Source of the DNA: Sipunculus nudus
Lineage: Eukaryota; Annelida; Sipuncula; Golfingiida; Sipunculidae
Length of the DNA: 64,000 bases
Assembly (NCBI GenBank): GCA_026874595.1
Contig: CM049309.1
Coordinates: 71,530,926-71,594,925 of the forward strand
Direction: 5' to 3'
Part shown: one piece after another, positions 44,405-57,413 of the stretch
Position numbering within the stretch: position 1 is the first letter of the stretch
Layout of the letters: each line of letters opens with the position of its first letter
Position numbers and translations under genes: made by a program
The notes under the pieces: generated by a model
What the model was told of the DNA's origin: nothing
Seen by the model: only the letters and a program-made list of their open reading frames with translations
The model's database searches: none

Positions 44405-45860
44405 GTTTCACATAATTAAACATCTTGATGAAGAACATGATCATGTATTTGATATGTTGTTTATTTATTAATGCTTAACTATTGATATATTTTATTACTG
44501 ATTGTAAGCACTGTTGTTACGGAACGTAATATAAACAGATCATGTAAGCGTGATGAACACAAATTCTGTTACGGAAATAAAAAAAATCAGATTCTGTAAC
44601 ACTAGGCAGCGTGAAATGTCTAGGGGAATGAATAAACAAGTCAGTGGTTTTTTCGTTAACAAATAACTATAATTTATTCTTAAAACAGCCCTAACATTAC
44701 AATACACTAAATCAATACAGTTAAACAGTAAAACAGCGGTACAGCAACAAGTCAATACAATCACATAGAAAACAAAGTGCACAGTACCTGGATACCAACA
44801 CCATCACAACGATAAGTCCTTTAAATGTAAACTCTCGGAGAATGACAGTCGAGTGGAAAGTTCTTGCAACAACCCAGAAAGTAAACTGAAGTCCAAATGC
44901 ATAAAATCCAGGAGAAAGTCTTTGAAAATCTATAATTGCCGCATTCGTCGGATAAGGTCCTGACACACGCTTCTGCGTCCGATGGAATCTTCTCTGCTCT
45001 CTGTCTGCTTCCCCCTCCGTTCTAAAACACAGTCCTTTATATACCTTCACACCGAAAGCCGAGAATTTTCTACTTCTCGAACAGTCTATAAGATTCTGCA
45101 CAACACAGTAAGCACGCGTTTCAGGAATTATCGAGAAGAACATAGCCGTGTGTATCCCAACACCAGGGTCATCACGTGACCCACGACCAGGCGTGAAAAC
45201 CCAAGGCTTACATGACAACGAGAGTTCAACTAGTACGGATTAAACATAAAATGTAATACGCGGCCAGACACGAGTGCCACAACAGGAGTTACGCCCGTGC
45301 CACACAATAAAAAGAGCACCTGTAACACTGTGAATATAGTTGTCGTGTACCAACTATTTCCGAGATCTATGAGTTATACATTATTATTAGGCCAAACCTT
45401 AAGCTTATATGGATGTACATGTATAAGAAAATATACCAATTGCTACAGGTACAGTTTTGGGTCAGGTATTTCATGATTGCGAGCGTGCAGGCTAATTCTG
45501 TAAATAAACAGGAATGAGTGACACAGTGTATATCCCGCCCTCCGAGACTGTTACCTGAACACACTTTCCTTATGAATCACATTCTGAATAGATCTGTGAA
45601 TCTGTGACACGTAACGGTCACAGTAACAGCGTCTGTTTAAAACATTGCATAGGTCTTCATATTTCATATCGTCTTAAGGATAAATGGTGTATATGAATTA
45701 CTTAGAATAAGAAAAACTGATAGGATTTGCGCTAGTTCAATATCTCATGCGTTACTGCTATAGTTATGGTTAAGGATTACATTGAGCCTTTCCTGTCATA
45801 TCAACCTTGTCATCAGTGGACTGCAGACGTAACACAAGTAAGCATATCGTTATATATATA
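44405..45860 (+). mobile_element. satellite-bearing composite element, copy 2, with nested insertion
   Basis: It aligns with 35440-35930, but an 813-bp element (44515-45327) sits inside it. After the insertion, homology resumes at CTGTGAA and continues to GTGGACTGCAGACGTAA (about 45818), then the satellite. Copy 2 also has about 60 extra bp near 45633. Confidence 0.85.
44515..45327 (-). mobile_element. LTR-like insertion, copy 2 (complete, with target-site duplication)
   Basis: On the minus strand it begins TGTTACAGGTGCTCTTTTTA and ends ACGTTCCGTAACA, giving TG...CA ends. It is flanked by the direct repeat CTGT (44511-44514 and 45328-45331), or ACTGT if one terminal base pair is shared. The paralogous sequence at 35534 has a single, uninterrupted CTGT. 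It shares the TATA box (TATATAAAGG type, near 45040) and promoter region with 19987-20760. Size, ends and regulatory order suggest a solo LTR; no internal coding region is present. Confidence 0.8.
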
Positions 45861-45869
45861 TATAAAATC

Positions 45870-46115
45870 TAAGCCGTAATTATACAGGTTAAGGACAGTA
45901 AGGTAGGTATTAAAGCCAAGCTGATACTGGTAAGGGTAGCAAGGTAGGAATCTCAGCCGAAGTGAGTAAAGGGGAGTAAAGTAGAGAACTAAACCTTACT
46001 GATACTGGTTATAGAAAGTATGGTAGACAACAGCCTTACTAATACCGGTCATGGGTAGTTAGGTAGGCATAAAAGCCTGACTGATACTGGGTTAAGATAT
46101 TTAGGTAAGCATATA
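45870..46115 (+). repeat. short array of the 42-bp satellite
   Basis: Five or six strongly diverged units (AGTTAGGTAGGCATAAAAGC type), in the same orientation as the 36-38 kb array. Confidence 0.85.
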
Positions 46116-46117
46116 AG

Positions 46118-46416
46118 CCTTAAGGCCAAAAAAAATAAGGTATGGTTCTCAGGCACTTTTTTTCAGAAATCAGTGCGGGCGGGCGGTATTTTATTTTTGA
46201 CCTTTTTTTGAGTGTCTCCATAAAAATGTCATATGATCAGGAAAAAGTATGAAAATAACAATTTTTTTGGGGGGCAAAACAGGGAAAAGCACTACATAAA
46301 TTGTAATATTCATCTTCTTGAAAGATAAAAATCAAAATAAAAATTGTTGATGCGGGGGGTAAAAATTGACGCGGGCGGTGCCTGAGAACCATACCTTTTA
46401 TTTTTTTGGCCTAAGG
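46118..46416. mobile_element. MITE with near-perfect ~38-bp terminal inverted repeats
   Basis: The left end CCTTAAGGCCAAAAAAAATA, followed by AGGTATGGTTCTCAGGCAC, mirrors the right end GTGCCTGAGAACCATACCTT, followed by TTATTTTTTTGGCCTAAGG. The ~300-bp body has GCGGGCGG words near both ends and no open frame. A TTAA/CTAA flank hints at a TTAA-type target, with one mismatch. A related fragment (GAGCGGTGCCTGAGAA) is at about 61198. Confidence 0.93.
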
Positions 46417-46429
46417 GGCCTTTACACAG

Positions 46430-46890
46430 AATAGCTATCTTTCTGCCTCCCGTTTGCAACCACGAAATTTACCAGGTCGTCGAAGGAGGCTCAAAGAAGG
46501 CAGAATGGTTGCCTAGGTCGTTAAAAGGTGGTACACAGGAGTTTCAGACATCGCAATGAACGCCATGGTCGCCGTGAGTTTTTGAACATGTACATAACAA
46601 ACGCACAAAGGTCGCCGAGGTGGTGGGTTGCTCAAAGGTGGCTCAAAGGAGGCAGAAGGGAGGCACAGGCCGTGGTTTTAGAATCAAGGCAGAGTGGTCG
46701 CGCTGGTAGCACAGGGGAAGCAGAGGGAAGGCAGGCAAGAAAATGCCATAATGCTGCATTTTGGGATGTTCAAGGGAGGCACAAGTATCGCTGAAACAGT
46801 TATGGAGCAATTACACAGAAACAGGATTTTCTGGGGTTAGGGGATCATTGAGCGTCCTGGTCATTTTTTGGTTGCTCAAGGGTGGTTCAA
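46430..46890 (+). repeat. purine/GGAGG-rich degenerate repeat
   Basis: Words such as GGTTGCTCAAAGGTGG, GGCTCAAAGGAGGCAGAA and GGTTGCTCAAGGGTGG recur at irregular spacing (46470-46890). Open frames here lack any domain. It lies between the MITE and the LECT2-like gene. Confidence 0.5.
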
Positions 46891-46897
46891 AGGCGGC

Positions 46898-46965
46898 CGC
46901 CCTTGCCAAAAAGTGTGGGGGTGTTTGGGGGATATATACCTCCTCCCCTATATTGACGCCCCTGT
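46898..46965 (+). repeat. dispersed repeat fragment, copy 2, upstream of LECT2-like start
   Basis: CCCTTGCCAAAAAGTG, GGGGGATATATACC and TATATTGACGCCCCTGTATG follow the order of the 14880-14965 copy. It ends about 20 bp before the acceptor of the first coding exon. Confidence 0.85.
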
Positions 46966-46984
46966 ATGCTCTATTGATTTGCAG

Positions 46985-47301
46985 AAACCCCACGATGAGG
47001 GCGTGTTCATTTCTGTGTTTTGGGATCATCGTGGTGATCCTTGCAGGCACATCTGACGGATTTTGGTTTTTCTGCCCTGTATGCCGCTGGGAGCCTTGGA
47101 CCAAATGGATCGGTTGTTACAAGTGTGGACAAGATAGGTGGGGAAGACGCTCCCGGGAACCGGCGAGGTACTGCTCCAGCAAGTGTGATCAACGGGATAG
47201 TTTCGAATACAGATACTGTGTTCATCCATGTAAAAACAGGGGCAAGAGTGTATTGGGTCGTTGTTCGTGTCCCCCTGGGTTCAGTGGTCCCTGCTGTGAA
47301 A
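46985..47301 (+). CDS. LECT2-like exon 1: signal peptide, TSP1-like and EGF-like parts
   Basis: A strong acceptor, TTGATTTGCAG, ends at 46984, ten bases before the ATG at 46995, so an untranslated first exon probably lies upstream. Donor GAAA|GTAATT, phase 1. The open frame runs on to 47372 and would otherwise end NCTTDSGVKH; reading on without splicing would lose the peptidase domain. Confidence 0.88.
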
Positions 47302-50300
47302 GTAATTATTTTTCGTTTTCTTCAGGCCACGCCAAAAATAATTGTACGACAGACTCGGGGGTTAAGCATTAGGAGCCAGAAGGCGATTCTTTTTCCGTTA
47401 ATAACTTAATTAGCGGTCGAGATAATTTGAAATAATGTTAGCTAGCACAATGATACACTTATGAAAGACAATTCTATCAATGGTGCAGATGAACCACAAA
47501 TTAAGCCCCTGTATATGACACAGGTCTATATTTGCATTGTCAATTTTTAAGGGACTGAGACAAGAGCACCAATGACCAGTATAACCATAGTTGGACTTAC
47601 ATTTGACACCTCCATGATCCGGGGCAAAAGGGGCGGCGTTTCCGTAGAAAAGTTATTTTTTGCGTGGCCTTAAATAATATTGTTGAATTAAATTCATATA
47701 AGTATTAAAGTTTTAAGAGTGAAAGGTTAAATGTAAAAAAGAACTATTGATGTAAGGCCTGAAATGTTAATATTTAAAAAAAGCTTTTTTATGATAACTT
47801 CTGAAGGGAAAATTGGAAGAATTTTGCACAATTGATGTAAAGGACGGAAATATTAAGATTTAAACATATTATACGAAAACAACGGAATATAGATTTGTTA
47901 AAATAGACAAGGCCTTCAGTCTTGAACCTCGACTATTCTGTTAATGTTGGTTATATTGTCCTATGACGTCTTGTCAGATTCTAGGTGTTCCTCCGCTGGG
48001 GGCTCTTGCCAGCAGCCCCAACAAATCTGTCAAGGAACCTATGTCAAGGGCCCGTGTGGCGACTCGGACAACATGCAGTGCTGTATGCCTGGCAAGGGTA
48101 AGTTAATACCATTCACTTATTCGGTCCATATTCCCAGGTTCATTGTGCATGAATGGCTGTATATTCGTGAATATTCCTTGATGACGTTCCAAAATTCGGA
48201 CCATGTGCCGAAATGTAATCGAAATACAAGACGACGAGAGGTTACGCGCTTGCCGGAAATCTCAGACCCAGATTTGTCATCAATAAGACAAAGAGGAAGA
48301 AAATACAGGGTTGGTTTTTAAAGATTGGACCAATATTGACAAAGTTACGATGGAAATTATAATTTGACGTGTTTTCATGACCTTGACTTTGACCTGTTTA
48401 AAAATACCCATACAGCTTCAAGAAATCGTTCCGATATACGATGGGTGAAAGTAACAACGTGATTCCAGGTAAACTGTGGCCTGTAGAATGCTGTATAACA
48501 GAGACAAGAAAGCAAAATTTACAACAAATGACAAACAGACAGACATATTGAAAAGTGACACAAAGCTGAGACCAGCTGACTACACTGAGTTATGCAGAAG
48601 ACGAAGGTGAAAAAAATGAGCCAATGTTTGTGAAGATAGGGCCAGAATTGACAAAATAATGAGGAAAGTAACATTTGAAGTGTTTCGAAATTTGAGACAA
48701 GATGACAGAACTATGTAATAAAGAAGACACAGTGGAAAAAAATAAGTTATATTTCATGTAATTTTGGTTAATAGTTTTGGAGATATGGCACAAAAATGAT
48801 ATGTTTTGTATGCAGCGCCCCCGAGCGGTAGCAATAATCGATTCTTCATTGGCCATTTCCGAAATGCCCTAATAATTTCATGAGATTCCGTTCATAATTT
48901 CGTTATTTTGTGATCAAACACACAAACGCACACGCACACGCGAACAGAGTCGACGAAGTCAATAACGCGGAGGCAATTATGTGACCAATAGGTCAGATGG
49001 TTTGAAATAGATTACAGTGAATCAGAGTGAATGGTTTGTTTGTCTTGGATGGCTCTAGAAATAATGCGAGTTGGCATTCAGAACCCGCCATTGTTTGGTT
49101 TTATGTATGTTTAGCATAATCTCAAACAGAACTGACAGTATCGCCTAGCAATGTGTGGCCAATCAAAGATAAGGGTATAATATTAAAACTTTGTTGTAAA
49201 TGTCCAAAAGACACTTCAGGGCTTATATAGATGATACAAAAATTAACAAATGGACATTCGTTATGAATTACCAAGCAAGTCTCGTGACATGTGATAAAAA
49301 ATGTCATAAATGATGTAGAGGAGCTTTCAGCAGATATTAGTTCTGCCGCGACATATCGATATATAAGCAAAATGAAATATAAAAAAATGAAATATGCATA
49401 AAGCATAAATCTTAAAGGGGGGGGGGGTATAGTCTTCTGAGGTAATTATGTATGTACCAGAGGGTCTAGTGGGGTAAATTTTCTACCCCACATGAGAACG
49501 GAATACCTTACCCCATAACAAAAGTTATTTATACACAAAACCCCAGGAGAACTGTTGACTTGCACAGTACCAAACAATTAATGGGGACACAAAAAAAGAG
49601 TACGCTTTAACTTCTGGGGTGTTCAAGCGTGTTTTTTATCAGATAGATGAACATCAAGAGTGGTGGATCCAGAAATTCGAGAACAGCGGGGGGGGGGGGG
49701 GGGGCGCTAATATACTGGGTTAGCAGTTGATGAGTATGAATATAAAGCGATTTATATATACACATGCAATATATATAATTTCAATATACATAATATATTA
49801 ACTTTTTTATTTCTCCTATATGAATAAAATCTAAAGCCACGTTCATTTGGAAGGGTAACTTTATAATACAGGAACACTGGGGGCGGGGGGAGTGTACAGG
49901 AGGGGATGTACCCCTCCGATATTGAGAAAACTTTTAAATGTGCAAAGTAATCAGGACATTTTGAGTCACCTTTCATAAACAATATGACGATTTTCTGTTT
50001 CTCACCAACTTTTTTCTTACATTTCGTAATAATTAACTTAATTAATATTCAGAGGCTCGGGGTTAACGTCTGCCCTGCTATAATATTTATATATCCTTCA
50101 AAATTTGGATATTAATTGGAATGTCCAAACATTCAATCGTTTGTAAACATGCTGATATAAATATGGTGAAATATGCATCTAACATAATTTAAATGCAATG
50201 GTAATATAATTGATATGTTCAAGTCGCATGTTAAACTAAGCATTTTACCGGCTTCTGTGGTCTAGGCAGCGCACCGGACCCTTAATACCACAGATCGTTG

Positions 50301-53194
50301 GAGTATCAGCCGAGGACATTAGATTTTTCACGGTCGACCCGGCTGAGCTCTCTGCATGTAGGCCAATGGGAAAAGCTTGCCTCACTCACGAATGCGAATT
50401 CCGGGGGGGGGGGGGGGGGAGTTTTGTCTTATGCCTCAGCAGACATTTGGATGCTATTATTTAATCACGGGGCTGTTCATATCTATCCTCCACTTATAAA
50501 CAAAAGTGTAATAGACTGTGGATAGATTAATAATCCTATTGTTAAAGAATATAAACAAATATAATAAAAATGAAATTAAATACAAATTACATGGGAAAAG
50601 ACACAGATAAATGAGTGATGCAACAATTCTGGATTCGCCACTGTGCATTTGCATCGACATGTATATGAAACGCCATCTTGTGCATATTTCATAAAAACTT
50701 CAGATGCAAATGCAGTAAAGAGAGTATAACGGCTATTGTTAACTGTAACGTGACATTGAGACCATAGATGAAGGTGACATTAAAAGTGATAACTCAACTA
50801 CATCATGGGGAGACCGCATAATATGGTACGATTCTATCCACATGTCCCATTCATATCCCATTAATAAACACAATTTGAAGGCTACAGAAATGCTTACCTA
50901 GTTTTATAGCTTAAATGGGTCACATACCTTTTTTTGGTGGGTGTGCTACCTTGCTGTACTGTAAAATGAGAACAACTGACCTGCATACCTAAGATTTCAT
51001 TTCAGAGAAATGCAGTGAATGATCAAACCACGAAGGTGGCAATAAAATCTGCATATAAAGGTCAAGGTCACTCAAAAGTTAATCAGTTTGAGAGAGTAAC
51101 TGGTCGATATTTTTCATAACCAAATCCACTGACCTTTGTGACGTCATTATTATGTTGTAAGCAGCTTTCGCTACCATGGACATGGTAGACCTTCTGCGTA
51201 GGAGCGTTTTGGTGGCTCATTATAATAATAAGGTTAATTTGGGCTGTGGTAGATATGTCAATTTCCTTCAATTTCTTTAAATTATCAGCATTATTGACAT
51301 ATTCAATTTGGTTGCCCCGGAAACCAAACAGTATGTTAAAATCACTATTAATCTTGTGCCATTGTCAGGCATATTTGTTTTATACAGATGAGTGTCTTGA
51401 AAAATGTTGGTATTCACTGTCCTTTGTTTTGGGAATGTTAGATGTATATACTGTGATTATAGTAAATATAATGGCTTCATCAAAATTTTGTATATCAATG
51501 CAATATGTGCAGATATTTTTTTATTTAATTGAAACTTTCCTGATCATAATTACTGCTTTTGGAATCTATACAGCCAATCAAATTAAAAAAAAAAAACCTC
51601 TAAATTGTGAGGAGAGCTCGAAATACAACTGGTCGCCAATGAATAGCCTACCAAGACCAGGAACCAGCAGATGTGTAAACTGGTATTACAATTTTCCGCC
51701 ATGCATATTCATAAATAACAAAATGCAAATACTATATATGCAAATTAGATCATAAAGTTGATCTTTTTATTTTTCAACCTTTTAAAGGTTGATAGCAATT
51801 GCCCCCGTACAGCACCAGGGGTCCTCGTGGCTAATAGACATAATCCTGACCATTTTTACCCAGGCACTGTGGTGACCAGAATGAATAATATTACACTATT
51901 TTAACTTTATTGGGTATAATTGTACAGAATATGAATATTTTGTAAATTATTTATGTTATTTCCACATGGTAATAAAACAGCTTTTTGGGTTTGAAAACTT
52001 TTATTGTAGAAAATGGTCGGCTGTGAGAAAATCCTCATTCGTTAAAGACTAATATGTTCTTCAAAACCAGTAACATGATAATTGACATTACGGTAGGTTT
52101 TGCATGCATATTCATTAAGATGCAACTATTAGATATGCAAATAAGGAACACATATACATTGACTCTTTATGTATCCTTTCATGAGAATAAATTGTAAGAT
52201 GAAGAAGCCCAATTAAGATGAAGAGAACATGCAGTCACTAAAAATTGCACTTAAATTTGCATATTTTTGCATATATCAGATTAAGCAATTTATGTTGTGC
52301 CAGGAAACATTTCATGTAAGAAAATCCTCTCATTTTGTTGGGGTTTTTTTTCAACTTCAAATGTTAAATTTCAACAGAGGTCAATCATTTTAATACATTC
52401 ATATAAATAATGTGATTGCATTATTAACAAATGTGGGAATAGAAATTGGCTCATATTTTAAAGAATATTACCAACCCGATACTTTAATCATGCATTTTAT
52501 AATGAAGAGCCCAATCTTGATTTCTGGTCGAAATCAAGATGGCGGCAACCAAAGGGTGCGAATTTTGGGGGTATATTTTTTTAAAGATGCCTAGGGGCAG
52601 TAGTATCCCTGTGCAAAGGTTTTGAGGATTTCTGGTGTTTAGCCGCTGTACTATTTGATACATCTGCTGGAGTATCATAGGACAAAAAGGTCTAGGTATT
52701 GACTATCTATGACATGGCATACTTAACACAAAAGTTTTGAAATAAGGATAAACTTAGTTTCATGAAGGAGGGGTGTATGTTTATTACTGCAAAATTAACT
52801 GCTTACAAATATAGATACAACAGTAATCTAAACTATGATTTGAACTATGAACTAAAGCTTAAGCAAGTGTTATATTGGCTTAAAAGACTCAAACAAGATT
52901 ACCTGTACTGTCGTGTGTTCGACAAGATGAGAATATGTATGTCATACCTGTGGCGTCACTTATATGTTGCTCCCCGTCTGAAAGAAACATACATATATAA
53001 TACTATATATAAATATTACATATAATCAGATACATGTGTTTATGTACACACACATTATATAGAAACATTTAATCATAATGGTCTTTTTTATTTGTTTACA
53101 AAAAAACTTAAGCGTATCGTCAATACATATCGGGTATCGCTTTATGTGTATCGCAATGCGTATTGAACCTGAATAGGCTGTCAGATACCCTGTC

Positions 53195-53248
<54 letters not shown>

Positions 53249-56200
53249 TTTGTTTCTGGTCGATATCCCGTAATAATTTGACAATTTTAACAAAAAAAGT
53301 TGATCCTAACGAAAACGTTTTATTTATCTATATTTGGTTTTATTGATATTTACATTGTGTTTGAATTTCGAATATCCGATATGTGACTGTTAACAATAGA
53401 TAATTCCTTTAAAAAATAGGCAAGAAAACGCTGATCTCTCGCACACAGGCTATTATAGTTTTGTTTATATCCGTGTGTTTATAACATGTGGTGTGCCGCC
53501 AAACTAATCCAAACACATGAAATGAGGACATCTGGAAGCAATTTAGACGAACCAGAATATTGCAAAAGGTGTTTTACAACAAGTGAACTTTTGACTTTCT
53601 GTTTGTCAACAATGGCCCATGTACTTTGTTTACTAACAACTTGTAGATAAAAAAAAAATCAAGTTCACAGAGTAAGCTGAAAATCGCTAGAATTCAGCAG
53701 AATAGGTAGGTGAATAGCTGGTTTTAATATTTAAGGGCAATCGCAAACTCTGTTATGGTTGCTGCCTTAAAGAACAATCAAAATAGCATTTACCCTTGGT
53801 GTTTTGGTCCCTTAATCCAGGGTCTGTTAAACAACTTATTATTGTGTGTTACCTAAAATGAGTTGTCTCTGTTCTTGACAGATCCCAAGTGTACCGCTCA
53901 TGGTGGTTCTTGCCAGCTGACTAATCAAGCCTGTGACGGGACATATGACAGGGGCCTTTGTGACGGCCCCGTCAATAGAAAATGTTGTCTGCCCGGCCTA
54001 GGTAAGTGAAACGGTTTTATAGGTCTTGCATCAGGGCGGTAACTTTTTGTCTGGTGTGTTAAGGCAACAAGGTGTAGAGTGAAGCTGCGGTAGGGTGAAG
54101 TTCAGAACAAGCACACTTTGGCGTAAATTTTATTCTCATATAATAAAATTGTGTGGAACATGACTACATGTAGGTGCGCCGCAATCAAAAGAAGGGCATC
54201 GGACACAGCGCAGCGGGGAATCTAGTAACAGATTTCTCTTTGTTCACTTCCTCCGTAAGATTTTCATATGTAATTGGATATTTCGATAACAGTTGAAATT
54301 AATTATATTTTGAAATATTTTTATAAAAGATTTTGAGTTTTTTTCAACCTTTATAACTCTCCAGTCTAAGCATTTGATAAAGAACATGAATTCCCCCCCC
54401 CCCCGGTGTGGGCAAATCTCGCCAGGTCAATATAACATTTATTTATTTCATCTAGATGGAAAAAGAAGAAGCATCTGGCATGTCTGACTCAGTGTTAGAG
54501 TGGAACTTTTATCATGAGACAAAAGCTAGCAACAGACCGTGGAAATCCGTTATGTTATCCGTTACGTTGTCTGTTACCAATCACAAGTCTACATCTAGTA
54601 TCACCGATAACAAAATTGCAGCAGAACTGATGTGTACTAATGTCACTTCTTTATAATGCCTCCGTAGATTAAAAGTGACCTTTGCTTTTACATATTTGTC
54701 ACAGATATTACATATTATTACTAGAATGGGTATATGCCTCATTCAAAATACCAAATATATAACCTAAGCATGATGTTATGGACTCCTACAGTGAAAACCG
54801 TGTAATGAGACCGTCTGTGGGACTGGCCAAAAGCGGTCTTATTTTACAGGTGGGCCAATCAGACAGGTCAGCTGTAACCATTGTGAATGCTTTCAGTTCA
54901 CTGGAGGGTTTTAAGATCAGCTGAATGAAAGTCATCTGAGCTATAGCGATCAGTCTTAGTCCGTTGTCCGTCCGTTAACAAGGCTCAAATCGTAACCGCT
55001 CTCCCTATAAACTTCTAACTTAAAATCCATAGAGGTCCATGAAATTCTCCATGGAAAGCTGAAATTAGATCACTGTGACCTATATCCTGCGAGCTATGGG
55101 GCTCAAAAATACCCAACAACAATTATTAAAAAATTGATACAAAAGCCCATGTATCTAACTAAAACATCGGTTGCCATGATGCTTTCCATGCATTATTTTC
55201 TGAAGGTTGATAGCGCCACCTGTATGTTTCTAATTATTACGCATTATTTTTTTTATATTTGAGACTTTCAGATGAAGAAGTCCATGGGTTAACAGGGCAC
55301 AAACCGTAACCGTTAGACCTAGATACGTTTAACTGTACATCATGGGAGGTCCTAGAGCAATTTTCCTGGAAACCTGAAATTAGGTCAGTAATGAGCACCA
55401 AGTCAGACGTGGCACAAATTATATCTAGTTGCCCTAGAATCTTCTATCATAACATCCAGGTAAGTCTTGGGCAAATCTATATGATATTAAGTCATAGTGA
55501 TCTATATTGTACGAGCTACTAGCCAAAAACATAATTTTAATCACCCAGTCAGGCTGACGGGGCACAAATTGTATATGATAGTCCTAGAATCTTCTAAAGA
55601 ACATCCAAGGAAGTCTTGGACAAATCTCCATGACACCTGAAATTAGGTCGCTGTGACCTATTTAGGGCTCGAAAGTGCCCCCCCCCGAATAATTTAAAAA
55701 ATTGCTACAAAAACCCATTTATCTAATTAATTTATGAATTGTCACAATTACTTCCAGGCTTATTGTTATTGAGTAGTTCATCATTTCCTGACAACTGATG
55801 GTGCCACCTATATTTTTCCAATTTTTACCCATTATTGTTCCCTATTTTTAAAACCACATGAAGCAGTGCGTCCGTTAACAGGGCATAAACCGTTACCATT
55901 AAATCTAGAGGTCCTAGGAAAATCTCCGTAGAAACCAGAAATTAGGCCATTTTGACCAATATTTTGAAAAATATAAGCCAAAAAATATGATTTTGTGAAC
56001 CCAGTCAGACAGACGAGGCAAAAATGTATCTGCTAGCCTAAATTCTTCTAACATAACATCCAGGGAAGTCTTTGACAATGATGTCCATGGAAACCTGAAA
56101 TTAGGTAATGGTGACCTATATTTTGCCAGCTACCAGCCAGAAACATGATTTCAGGCACCAAGGTAGTCAGACAGGGCACAAAAGTTAACTATTGCACTTA

Positions 56201-57341
56201 GAATCTTCAAACTTTACATCCATTGAGGGCCTTGAAGAATCTCGCTGCACATCACTGTCACATATTTTCTCTTGGGTTAAGGTCTACGGAAAAAATTCAC
56301 AAAAGGAGAACCTTGGAGAGGGATCCCAGATACCGCTTTACTAGAGTGATCGACGAGTCCACCATCTACCATACCATACAAAAACCGTTAGAACTCAGGG
56401 AGGTCTTTGGGAAAACTCTGTGGAAACCTGAATTTAGGTCATGGTGACCTATAGTCTGCAAGGCAGTGCAAGCTATGTTCAAAAATATGATTTGAACACC
56501 CTATAGGACAGGTGTGCATGATTGGTTACCGTTGGACGTAGAAACGTCTAACTTATCATCTGGGGAGTTCCTGGTAAAATCTTCTTGGAAAGCCTTAATA
56601 AGGTCACGGTAAACTATTGCCAAGGACTATTGGCAAAATGCATGATTGTGAGCACTCTTGGAGTCATTTTACCCATTGCTCAAGCTTCCTTGAGTTCAGC
56701 TCGGAGTCATGTCCAATGAGTCACTTGTTTCAATAGGCAGGTGGTCTTTCAGACAAGTTCCATTGTACTTGTTTCCAGGGACTAATCAGCAGATATGTGA
56801 AGGTAACGTGGGTAACACCATCAGAGGTCAGGATCCAGCAGGGGCTGGATGGTGGCACGCGAGTAGAACGTAAGTGTTTAATCATCCATGTCTGTTCGTT
56901 TGTCTGTTTGCCTGTTTGATACTGCTTCATTGACATTCTTCTATGAATTAGGAGAGCAAAAATGAACCCGGCCAACAGAATTCTCAGAATAAGCCCACAC
57001 ACACGTACTCGTAAGAAATATCTAAAAGTTTGTCTGTGGACAGCTACTCGGGTAATTGGTCTTTATAACAACTGGACACAAGGTAATCGTTAGACATCAT
57101 CATAGTGTATAATTACTCATGGGTATCATTAAGACGAACTTGATTTATAACAGTGGGCAAATATTCGCTATGCTCAGCAAACGCTAGATTCAGTATACAT
57201 TTAATACTAATAAACCATAAATAAGTTTTACATTCCGTATTCTGCCTAACAAGTGTACAATTGTCAAGTAACAACTGTTTTTAAGAATGTAACGAGAGAT
57301 AACAAAGGCGTGATAAAAACAACGACGTCCATTAAATATTT

Positions 57342-57413
<72 letters not shown>

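Noticed and set aside
44721-45218. 165-codon minus-strand ORF
   Set aside because: It lies within the LTR-like insertion and spans its promoter region; no gag, pol or other domain is visible.
46528-46994. Upstream extension of the LECT2-like frame and the 88-codon ORF before it
   Set aside because: The signal peptide at MRACSF (46995) and the acceptor at 46984 define the start; the upstream frame runs through repeats.
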